A stretch of 10,023 bases of DNA, taken from Larix sibirica. Taxonomy: Eukaryota; Streptophyta; Pinopsida; Pinales; Pinaceae. Below are positions 1 through 8,061 of the stretch, in pieces (within the stretch, counting starts at the first letter, position 1; each line of letters opens with the position of its first letter). The translations under genes and the position numbers were made by a program. The stretch spans positions 1 to 10,023 of the forward strand of contig NWUY0300054114.1 of the NCBI GenBank assembly GCA_004151065.3. Direction: 5' to 3'. The notes below the pieces were generated by a model, which saw only the letters and a program-made list of their open reading frames with translations, did no database searches and was not told where the DNA came from.

Positions 1-392
1 ATACTTCTATGACTATTGTAAGAGTCCTCTATTCTATGGTTAGAAGTTTTGTCAGTTTCCTTTTCCCCATCCTCTCATCTCCTTTGGAGTCTATAATCCA
101 TTTTTCAAAAGGAATATTTTATAGCATATTTTTACACTACAAAGAATTTTCCTCTTCTTATTCATTCCATTTTTATTTTCATTACCAAACTAAAAAATAA
201 CCAGAAATTCAAACAAGGAAAGAGAATTGTAGAAATTAGATCAAAGAGAATGGTTGTAGGTGAGAAAAGATAGTGGAAAATATAGGAACCTTTACCCATT
301 ATGTTTTGCTGCTTATGCATGCCTGAGAATCCATGAATTAAGTATAATGCAACCAAACCAATTATTTGCACACTAACTAAATGATTTAAAAG
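1..392. other. Left flank, no gene recognised
   Basis: This stretch is AT-rich with no credible gene; the short open frames here are low-complexity and match no family I know. From about 200 to 392 it shows weak, similarly spaced matches to the interior of the LTRs (a TATAGG at 281, then ACTAACTAAAT near 371, about 90 bases apart, as in the LTRs near 863-955 and 7277-7368). It may be the distal part of the older LTR copy that continues at 8585. The first 200 bases show no such match: the well-conserved GCCAAAGACTCTGAGG block of the LTRs is absent. Confidence 0.4.
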
Positions 393-1303
393 TTTAAACA
401 CATCGTGGGTGGACTAGATACACAAGAACTAACTAGTTTGGCTAGAATTAAAAAATAAAACCCCAAACACCTCTAGACTCTCCCAAGTTTTCCCAAGATG
501 GAGTTTAGGACTTTCTAAAGCTCAAAAAAAACCTACAATAGCCTAAACATACTCCCAAATTCAACAACTTCACATTCTCTGGGTGCATCATCCATGGGAT
601 GACCCTTTGGAAAAGCCAAAGACTCTGAGGCAATATCCCCATGACTTATGTGGAACCAAATGGCTTCTGGTGAATATATGGAAGTCTCTAGCCTTAAAAT
701 ACCCACAAACAGCTAAAAACCCCTAATATTATCAATTAATAACAATTGGACTCATTTTGGAAGATAGGAAAATAAAACTAGTTTTTGGACTACTCAACTG
801 AGGAATTTCCAACTTAATTTGAATGGCCTCTAATGGTTTCGAATTTATGTTTTGAAGGATGATATAGGTCCACTAACATTTCTACTAAATGAAGCAACTT
901 ACAATTACGAAATTGGTTCAATGGAATTCATCCTGATGCAACATTCCATAAAACTAGTTAAATTTGGCACGTCAACAAACATAGGATCAAATATTAATTA
1001 ATATATGAAAAGATAATTTGCAAAACATAATATCACAAAATTACATTGTATATTAAAGTAAAATAATTCACTTTAAAAAGCTTCAAATGTATCATCAAGT
1101 ACCCATGGGGTCTCCATCATCCATCAAGAACATAATCAAGACAAGACACTAAAGAAAACGCTCCAATTGATTGAATATTCAGCACTAAGCAAGGTAGCAA
1201 GTATCTGGCAGTAAAATGGACCTACAAGTAACCTAAATGAGTAGGGATTAATTCATTACTCCTCATTATATGACTGAATCCACAACTTGAATGAAGAACA
1301 AAA

Positions 1304-1342
1304 GGGGCACATCTCCCCACTCCGACTAGGGGCACATCTCCC
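1304..1342. repeat. 25-bp-spaced GGGGCACATCTCCC pair, 3' LTR
   Basis: GGGGCACATCTCCC occurs at 1304-1317 and again at 1329-1342, a 25-base period, on the plus strand. The two units are identical here, closer than in the other LTRs, and lie about 80-120 bases downstream of TATA in element orientation. Confidence 0.7.
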
Positions 1343-1416
1343 AAGTCTTGAGAAGCTCAATGCTCTCAATGAAAAAATTAAACTACCAAAATATGTGAGT
1401 GGGTGAAATCATCCTT

Positions 1417-1424
1417 ATTTTATA
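1417..1424 (-). promoter_or_regulatory. LTR TATA box, 3' LTR copy
   Basis: The minus strand reads TATAAAAT within CCATGTTATAAAATAAGG, about 606 bases from the LTR start. It is kept at the equivalent place in the other two LTR copies, which supports it as the U3 core promoter rather than chance AT-richness. Confidence 0.55.
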
Positions 1425-1542
1425 ACATGGTTTGGATTCAATATACAATTAATGTGGTCCATCAACCTCATCTAATGCACCCTCAATGACTGATTTTGAA
1501 CCTATAGCTTTTACCTTTATTTTCCCCTGGTTTGTTGCCTTT

Positions 1543-1836
1543 CTACTTTTGTCTAGTTTTCCTCCTTTTGGAAACATCTTTCTTTTCCTGGATTTTCTTT
1601 GCTTTCCTTATTTTCCAGTGAACTTCTTCCTTTCTGTCTACTTCTTCTTTTATTGTCTTTCCTTCTTTTTTGTTTCTTTCTGCTTTTTTGTGCTTTCCGG
1701 CTTTTATGCTGCCTTCCATCTTTTTAGAGGATGTATTCATTTTATCTGCTTTTCTTCTAGTTTCCATTGTGGATGATAGTTCATAGGGTCCAAAAGATAT
1801 CTTATGCACCCTTCTAGGGAACCTAAGAATTTTCAC
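1543..1836 (-). pseudogene. Truncated copy of U3 basic frame, 3' LTR
   Basis: The N-terminal part aligns to the other copies (SSTMETRRKADKMNTSSKKM, then EGSIKAGKHKKAERNKK). It is followed by a longer Lys/Glu-rich stretch and a stop at 1543. The conserved second part is still traceable further left (KSVIEGALDEVDG near 1490-1450) but is then thrown out of frame by an extra base. The reading extends upstream of the usual start. If real, this copy in the 3' LTR would lie at the 3' end of the genomic RNA. Confidence 0.25.
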
Positions 1837-2011
1837 TCATCACAAATTAAATAATATTAAAATATTTACAATTTATGCATTACACACTTTACTAAGTCTT
1901 GAATTTAATTAAACTAGACAATTAATACATCAAAATTAACCCCTACACTTTATTGAATTTTTTGCTAGAACCTATATGGATTGATAAGGTATAAGTATGA
2001 CCATGGAGCCC

Positions 2012-2600
2012 TTAGGGATAGGACATTGCAGTCCTCCCCACCCAAAATTGCTTGTCCTTAAGCAGTTGTAGTCTTGGATGTTGCAGCACTTGATCACCCT
2101 CCGATGTTGCATCTTCACTGGGCAAGTCTTTCCACAAAACAAGATATTCTTTCATGGTTTTGTTTCTCAACCTTATTTATGTTGTTTGTAGAATCCTTTC
2201 TGGTACCAATATTAGATGTTCATCATCCCCTGGTGCAAGATCTACTGATACTGTCACTTGTTTCGCAACTTCCTTCTTAAGACAAGAAACATGAAATACA
2301 TTGTGTACTTTTCTTCCTCTTGGAAGATCCAACTCATAAGCAACTTCTCCTATCTACCACCCAACTCTGTAAGAATCACAGAACCTTGGTTTTAACTTTT
2401 CATCCCCATTTCCATTCAATTAATATTGTTTGTATGGCTGCAACCTCGAGTACACCAAGTCACTAACTTGAAAACTGCGCTCTTTCTTATTCTTATTTGC
2501 ATACATTTTCTGTTGATTTTGAGTTGTCAGCAAGTTGTCCTCGAGTACTCTCAAAAAGTATTGAATCTCTTGGATCCAACCCTTTTCCTTTTTAAATCTC
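2012..2600 (-). pseudogene. pol: Integrase C-terminus with chromodomain (pol remnant)
   Basis: One minus-strand frame covers the end of pol. First comes a GPY/F-like segment (KLKPRFCDSYRV near 2390-2355, where the usual Gly-Pro-Tyr has become Asp-Ser-Tyr), then ELDLPRGRKVHNVFHVSCLKK (about 2330-2268). The chromodomain follows (about 2205-2050), with KEYLVLWKDLP and SEDATSEGDQVLQHP. In the family, chromodomains help target integration to particular chromatin. The Trp usual after Ala-Thr is Ser here (TCG). In-frame stops lie at 2420-2422, 2354-2356 and 2177-2179. The frame then runs through the polypurine tract (DKQFWVGRTAMSYP) and ends at TAA 2012-2014 inside the LTR. A frame change near 2582-2604 separates it from the integrase core. 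Domain identity is strong; it is not functional. Confidence 0.85.
2031..2043 (-). promoter_or_regulatory. Polypurine tract (plus-strand primer)
   Basis: On the minus strand it reads GGGTGGGGAGGAC, immediately followed by TGCAATGTCC, the 3' LTR start. In LTR elements this RNase H-resistant purine run primes second-strand DNA synthesis and sets the LTR end. There is one T in the run. It also lies inside the pol reading frame (WVGRT). Confidence 0.85.
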
Positions 2601-3310
2601 CAAAAATCATATCTCCAAATGTGGGAGCATCATACCCATACAAATCCTTGAAATGTGTCATGCCAATGGATATGTGGGAAGTTGTGTTGTAGCAAAATTC
2701 TCCCATGTGCAACCATGTAATCCAATCTTTTTGCTACCATGTGACATAGTTTATGAGGTATCCTTCTAGCCATTGATTCACCCTTTCAATTTTTCCATTA
2801 GTTTGAGGGTTATAGATGGTGCTCAGGTCCAAACTTGTCCCAACCAGCTTGAAAAATTCTTACCAAAATACACTTTTGAATTTGTTGTCCCTATCACTTA
2901 TTATGGTTTTGTGCAAACCATGCAAATTGGATACTTCTATAAAGAAGATGCCAACAACTTGGATTGCTGCAATAGTCGATGTAACATCAAAAAAATGTGT
3001 AAATTTTGTTAGCATATCAACCACTACAAAAATACAATCTTTACCTTGGACCTTTGGCAAGCTGGTGATGAAATCCACGGAGATACTCTCCCATTTATAC
3101 TCTGGAATGGGAAGAGGTTGTAATAGTCTAGTAGGATGTATATGCTCCACCTTGTTATGATGGCATGCAATGCACTCCCTCACATGCTTCATCAAATCAT
3201 TTTTGAGTCCCTTCCATGATAACCTCTCCCTCACCCTTCTATATGTATTCAAGAACCTGGGGTGGCCAGCTAAGGGTGCATCATGAGCAGCTTCTAAAAT
3301 TTTCTTTTCG
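2601..3310 (-). pseudogene. pol: Integrase: zinc-binding and DDE catalytic core
   Basis: Integrase inserts the cDNA into host DNA in the nucleus. The HHCC zinc-binding part is readable: AAHDAPLAGHP gives the two His, and HVRECIACHHNK gives the two Cys. The RNase H-fold core has Asp in SVDFITSLP, Asp in IISDRDNKF and Glu in NPQTNGKIERVNQWLEGYL, so all three DDE residues are kept. The sequence continues to HISIGMTHFKDLYGYDAPTF (usually an R/Y-rich IGMTPF-type segment). In-frame stops at 2860-2862 (just after KSVFW) and 2734-2736 break it. A frame change around 3300-3320 separates it from the RNase H-integrase linker, and another near 2582-2604 from the chromodomain part. The longest clean stretch is 2863-3252. 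Confidence 0.92.
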
Positions 3311-3472
3311 ATTTTGATTCTAGAACCAAGAAGATGCAGTCCTTTTAGTATATGAAATCATGGAGAACCTTATATGCATCATCATGTACCAAACCATCTA
3401 GAATCTCACATGCAAAACTATTTATAGAGTACTCTATTGCTAGCTGAACCTTCCAATCAGTAGGAAATTCCA

Positions 3473-3850
3473 TTAAAGAAAGAGTTGGATTCCTGAAAGT
3501 GCATTTTCCACTACATTCATTTTCCCCTTATTGTAATCTATGTCAAAATCATGGGCTTGAATTTTACTCGCCCATTTTTGTTGCTTATCATTGAGCTGCT
3601 TTTGTGTCAAAAAATGCCTTAGACTGTTGTGATCAGTCTTGACAACAAACTTGCTCCCCACCAAGTACTCTTGTAACTTGGCCAACACATGCATAATGGA
3701 TAGAATTTCCTTATCATATATTGAGTAGTTCCTTTCATGTGGCTACAAATTTCTACTCTCAAAATAAATGGGGTTCTTATTTTGCATTAAAACTACTCCA
3801 ATTCCTTCACTGGAGGCATCACAATCAAGCACAAATGCCTAAGTGAAATT
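3473..3850 (-). pseudogene. pol: RNase H domain (pol remnant)
   Basis: RNase H degrades the RNA of the RNA-DNA hybrid during reverse transcription. The domain reads LDCDASSEGIGVVLMQ (catalytic Asp codon at 3818-3820), then NYSIYDKEILSIMHVLAKL (acidic Glu region), then FVVKTDHNSLRHFL (Asp) and DFDIDYNKGKMNVVENALS at the end, in the usual order for Ty3/gypsy. The first acidic positions identified are intact. TAG codons at 3839-3841 and 3743-3745 interrupt it; the second falls where LQPHE-type Gln is usual. It is in the same frame as the reverse transcriptase upstream. After ALSG a one-base frame change (about 3480-3490) moves the reading into the linker, which runs to about 3320 and has a TAA at 3345-3347. 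Confidence 0.9.
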
Positions 3851-5215
3851 AGGTAAGACAAGGACCGGGAAGATACTCATCACTTCCTTCATTCTGTTGA
3901 AAACCTTCTCATCTTCCCTAGAACAACAAAAATATTCCTTCTTTGTAAGGTCAGTGAAGGGTGATTTCCATTGTGAGAATCCCTTGACAAATTTTCTATA
4001 GTAAGTGAAGATTTCAATGAATCCTCTCAGCTCAGTCACATTCTTGGTGCTTGGTCAATCAAGAATAGTTTGGATCTTCTCCGTCTGGAATTTTACCCCA
4101 TCTGGTATAGTCACATGACAAAGATAAAACAACTCCTTCATTCCAAACTCACATTTGGATAGCTTTGCATACAATGATTGTTCTGCCAAAACTGTTAGTA
4201 CAGCTTCCAAATGTTGCAAGTGTTCATCCCAGGTCTTGCTATAAATCAGAATGTGATAAAAAACTGCTAACACATACTTATAGAGCTTCTTACTGAATAA
4301 TATGTCCATGCAATAATGGAATGTAGTTGGAGCATTAGTCAAGCGAAAAGGGATGAATAAAACCTAAAAGTGTCCATAGTGATAGCGGAAAGCTATCTTC
4401 TGTATGTATTCCTCTCTCATTTTGATTTGATGATAACCAAAACAAAGGTCTATCTTGGAAAATAATTTGGCCCCATCCAGCTCATCCATTAGCTCATCAA
4501 TTCTGGGGATTGGGTATCGGTTCTTAATGGTCTTCTTGTTTAGAGCTCGGTAATCTATGCACATCCTCAATGTTCCATATGTCTTCTTCACCAAAACTAC
4601 TGAAGAAGCAAAAGGACTCAAACTTGGTCTAATGAGTCCTAATTCAATAAGTTCCTTAATATCGCTCTTAATTTCATCCTTGAACTTCTTGGGGTGCTTA
4701 TAGGGTTGTTTCATGATGGGTTGTGTTCCCACCTCCAATTCAATCACATGCTCTACTCCTCTAGCTAGTGCCCTTCCATGAGGAAGGTCTCCAAAAAACT
4801 TCTCATGCTTTTGAATTAATCTCTTGATGTCTTGAGGTTGTTGTGACACATATATGGTGGTTCCTAGACTTGTGATGAGGCATTCAATAGCCCACTCAAT
4901 GTCTCCATGCCTCAAAATTGACCTCATACTATGTGAGGACACCACTTGATTTAGATAAGTGTTGATGTCTTGCAAAGCAATCTGCTTCCCATCAGAATCT
5001 TGGAAGTGTATTTGAGGCACCTTATAATTCATGGAATTATCCCCTATAGAGTACAACCATTGCACTCCCAACCCCAAGTTAGTATCAGCCACATTCACAA
5101 CATAAAAATTGTCTGTCAAGGTATAATATCCTATGGTTACTTGCAGCTTTCGAATCCATATAGTACAGTCCATGGAGTCATTACCTAGTATGATGAATAT
5201 GAAACCTTCAAAGGT
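3842..5215 (-). pseudogene. pol: Reverse transcriptase (pol remnant)
   Basis: This makes cDNA from element RNA in the capsid-like particle. The clean stretch 4367-5173 carries a linker, then the RT fingers and palm from about 4702: LIELGLIRPSLSPFASSVVLVKK, RMCIDYRALNKKTIKNRYPIP, and FSKIDLCFGYHQI with the first catalytic Asp (near 4448-4450). The frame continues past TAG 4364-4366 into RLTNAPTTFHYCMD. There the catalytic box usually written F(F/Y)DDILIYS reads FYHILIYS: both Asp are lost (codons TAT at 4256-4258 and CAC at 4253-4255). Next is SLYAKLSKCEFGMKELFYLCH, a TGA at 4055-4057 in place of the usual Trp of LDWP, and the connection TELRGFIEIFTYYRKFVKGFSQ. It is the same frame as protease and RNase H. 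Confidence 0.95.
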
Positions 5216-5452
5216 CTAAGTAGGTATATTTTTTCTTTCCACCAAGGTTGTATCAATAAAATTATGGGTAGAACCTCCATTGACCAAAATTGAAACATTG
5301 TGTCCTTGAACTGCTCCCTTGAATCTAAGAGTGTTGAAGCGAGGCATTCCTACCAAGACTACAATCTTGCCACTTGGTGGTGGTAGTTGTTCTTCATCTC
5401 CAGTCTCATATTCACCATCAACTTTTCTCCTCATCATCCTCCTTAGATTCAC
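5216..5452 (-). pseudogene. pol: Aspartic protease (pol remnant)
   Basis: This retropepsin-type protease would cut the Gag-Pol polyprotein. The readable part is GKIVVLVGMPRFNTLRFKGA, then the active-site region SILVNGGSTHNFIDTTLVERK. The family motif is Asp-(Ser/Thr/Gly)-Gly; here the first residue is Asn, so the catalytic Asp is missing. About 25 acidic and Pro-rich residues precede the domain. A single TAG at 5216-5218 separates it from the reverse transcriptase, with no frame change (TFEGFIFIILGN continues in frame). It overlaps the end of gag by 35 bases in a different frame. The position of a true protein start is not defined, since it was probably made as a fusion with Gag. Confidence 0.85.
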
Positions 5453-6710
5453 TCTCTAAGAAAAACTCAATGTAATGTGCCTTTCCTTTGGCACATTTGT
5501 GGCATGCAACCCATGGTTCCTGGTAAGTGAAACATAACTTCCCCCTCCTCAATTCATCCCAATATTTGAAATTATAATCGTTCTTCAAAGTGCCAGTTAA
5601 ATTCCTCAAGGGAGGTCTTTGAATCTTGAACTTGGTAGGTACAATAGCCTTGGGAGGAAATATTGTTCTTGGGATGACATCCTGTAGATCCCTAGTTTTG
5701 TTCATTGCATCCTGTAGAGTAGATGGTCTATAGGATTTAACCAACCCTTTCAATGGATCTACTAATACTTCTATGAATAAATGGATCAAGCGAGCTTCTA
5801 ATATATCAGTGACCATCAGTGCTAGATTATAGAACTAAAAAATACAGGCCTTGGGAGTTCATGTCTGTCTTAGATGTGCTAGCTCCCTGAAGAATTTCTC
5901 AAGATCCTTTCGATAAAATATCTCAGCCAACCTTCTAGTGAACTCTTCATAGGTTAACACTTGGTCATGAACCAAGTTCTTCATGCCATGGAAACCTAGG
6001 TAATTGGCCTCTCCATCAAGATGTAGGGTGGCCATTTTGATGGAATCCCTTTCGACCATGGGGTTCAATTGAAAATATTTATGCAATTTTTGGATCCATG
6101 CACTTGCAATACACTTGGGTGAACCATAAAAATATGGGAGAGAGATCTTACTAATGACATTATTCAAATTGAAATTTTGTGCAGGAATCATATTTCTCCC
6201 TCTTGGATGGACTTTCTATTGGGATTCATAGAAATCCTTGAAGGGCAATGCTCTCTTGGAATCTTCACTCAAAGTATGATACTCTGTATAACGATCCTCC
6301 CATGTAGCAATGGATTTGCTCTACACTTCTGGATCCTCTTTATTCTCTTCAGTGAATTTAGGCATCGTAGGCCCTAGCTGACTCTTAATCTCACTCTTAA
6401 ATTCATGAGGTTGATTGTGAGGCCCTGCTTTTGAAAATAGATTCTCGCCTAATAGCTTTTTTCCTTAATGTTGAGATCCACTGCTGCTCCCTTCTCCATC
6501 TTTATTTACCAATTTCTTGGCAAGGAATTCTCAATTCTCTTGACCCAAATTGATGATGTTCTGGGATATGTATTTCATGCCCTTCAACGTGATATGAAAA
6601 AAATATATGAACTCTTCTCTTTCATCCATGTTAGACATGTATTTTACTCCTTGAACCTTGCCTTCAGTGGAGTCAACCTCCACTTCAAGGAAAAAATTCT
6701 TATGGATCAT
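5418..6710 (-). pseudogene. gag: Gag capsid/nucleocapsid (broken)
   Basis: Gag forms the particle that packages element RNA. One minus-strand frame of 431 codons runs from an ATG at 6710 (another in-frame ATG is at 6638) to TGA 5418-5420 with no indel, but with six internal stops: 6531-6533, 6465-6467, 6321-6323, 6216-6218, 5859-5861 and 5835-5837. The capsid-type domain is recognisable in 5859-6191: SLPYFYGSPKCIASAWIQKL, KYFQLNPMVERDSIKMATLHL, EEFTRRLAEIF. The downstream part reads MVTDILEARLIHLFIEVLVDP and SYRPSTLQDAMNKTRDLQDV. A degenerate zinc knuckle follows, CFTYQEPWVACHKC: the second Cys is Tyr and the usual Gly is Cys. It ends in an acidic tail. The ATG at 6710 sits only 64 bases from the primer site; the choice between starts is inference. 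Confidence 0.85.
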
Positions 6711-6773
6711 TCCCTTTAGGAGATGGATTTCTCTTCGAAATAATCAAGGATAACCACAAGTAGGTTCATAGGA
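6711..6773 (-). other. Short leader between primer site and gag
   Basis: About 63 bases separate the primer site from the first gag ATG considered. A gag-like in-frame reading (FRREIHLLKG) continues here to a TGA near 6744-6746, so the true gag start could have lain further upstream. No other signal is visible. Confidence 0.4.
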
Positions 6774-6789
6774 ACATGGTATGGTACCA
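6774..6789 (-). other. Primer-binding site, tRNA-iMet-like, decayed
   Basis: On the plus strand the site is ACATGGTATGGTACCA, ending one base before the 5' LTR. It matches the 3' end of plant initiator-Met tRNA (ACCTGGCTCTGATACCA) at about 13 of 16 aligned positions with one gap. Most plant Ty3/gypsy elements use this tRNA to prime first-strand synthesis. The position relative to the LTR is exactly as expected, which supports the call despite the decay. Confidence 0.7.
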
Positions 6790-7938
6790 TTGTAATGTAC
6801 CTATGGTAGTGAGTAGGCACACTACCAATTGAATTCTAGCACCTAGGGACCATTCCAAATTTCCTCCCAAACAAAAACAGGGATGTAATAAATTCAATAT
6901 GGAATATATCATGCACCTACAAATATTCAAAACATAAATAATAAATTTTTATATTCCATACATTGGACAGTGGCACATTCCCTGGGCGCATCACACCTAG
7001 GACGATCGTTTGGCAAAGCCAAAGACTCTGAGGTAATAACCCCAAGAATTATGTGGAACCTAATGGATTTTGGTATTGAAATGGATGTATCTATAACTTA
7101 GGTAGAATAATTTAACTATATCCAACCTAATATGTATTTATTAGGATGGATAACCAAAATTTTGACCTCAAAGAGAGAAACTAGTTGCAAGGTTCCAAAC
7201 TAGGACTAGGGAGAGAGAATTTCCAAACCAATTTGAATGGCCTCAAAGACATCATAAATGTTGTTATATGAGTTTTTATAGGCTCAAATTAATCTGATTA
7301 ATCTATAGGGACCTTCTTTTCATAAATTAAAATCACAGGAAATAATAAATGGCATTAAATCATAAAACTAGCTAAATTTCTCCTCTATAGCGCAACCACG
7401 GAAATCAAAGACTCTCAAATGGCATTCCAAGGTCACGAATTATGCAATAAATATTTTGGAATATATAAGATACCTGTAATTCAATAGGAAAATAACCCAA
7501 TCATATTTATAGGGGTGCATACAACAATTAACCATTGCCAAACATTCAGTATATCAAACTTTCACTAGGATTGCATACACATAAACATGAGTAATATAAT
7601 CTAGAGTAGGAAAGCAGTTATTTGCTATTGAATCAGTGAATAGAGAAGTACATCATATTACATTAGATTGTTGGAATATGATCACTTGCTAGCTGACATG
7701 GGGCACAATCCTTCAATTCTCTTCTTCACTGGCCAAAATACACTGAACTAGATATGTTGCAGCTACATGATTCTAACACTTAGCTTAAGATTCAAACAAC
7801 AACAGATTATAGATCAAATCAGTATTGCAAATACACTTCATTTGATGCATTAAAATCCATGAAAAGGACTAGGTGTCCTCTTCATCAAACTCCAATAGAA
7901 GGATCTCTCAACCTCTCAACTGGATCAATGATTGCAAA

Positions 7939-7977
7939 GGGGCACATAATCCAATGCTGGAAAGGGGCACACCACCC
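7939..7977. repeat. 25-bp-spaced GGGGCACA pair, 5' LTR
   Basis: GGGGCACATAATCC (7939-7952) and GGGGCACACCACCC (7964-7977) are 25 bases apart, the same period and place as in the 3' LTR. Confidence 0.65.
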
Positions 7978-8053
7978 AATCCTATGAGATGCACAAAGCT
8001 CTCAATATGAATACTGAAAATGATAAAATATGTATGTGGGTGCGCTTCACCCT

Positions 8054-8061
8054 CTTTTATA
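8054..8061 (-). promoter_or_regulatory. LTR TATA box, 5' LTR copy
   Basis: The minus strand reads TATAAAAG, preceded by CCAATTCATTT. It lies about 523 bases from the LTR start. As this is the 5' LTR, it would have driven the genomic transcript, with the start expected some 30 bases further left. Confidence 0.6.

Larger units (their letters stand above)
393..2030 (-). repeat. 3' LTR of the retrotransposon
   Basis: In element orientation it begins TGCAATGTCC at 2030, directly after the polypurine tract. Matches to the 5' LTR run throughout: the GCCAAAGACTCTGAGG block at 616-631 (7017-7032 in the 5' LTR), AATTTGAATGGCCTC near 817, the pyrimidine-rich U3 region at 1490-1780, and the AT-rich block at 1840-1950. 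It is about 1.64 kb, shorter than its partner (1.79 kb). The outer end is uncertain because the expected TG...ATTACA terminus has decayed; homology to the 5' LTR start fades between 393 and 406. Confidence 0.85.

Noticed and set aside
9-401. Two short open frames in the left flank (63 and 79 residues)
   Set aside because: Low-complexity, overlapping on opposite strands, and without family resemblance.
1486-1776. Plus-strand Phe-rich open frame resembling membrane helices; similar frames at 8122-8340 and 9260-9586
   Set aside because: It is the complement of the purine-rich U3 tract. A pyrimidine-rich strand gives Phe/Leu/Ser codons automatically.
2773-3160. Plus-strand open frames of 79 and 114 residues
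   Set aside because: They lie opposite the integrase core, whose motifs are clear on the minus strand.
4970-5188. Plus-strand 72-residue open frame
   Set aside because: Complement of the protease-reverse transcriptase linker; no recognisable product.
6177-6719. Plus-strand open frames of 66 and 83 residues
   Set aside because: They are opposite the gag frame, which is continuous apart from stops.
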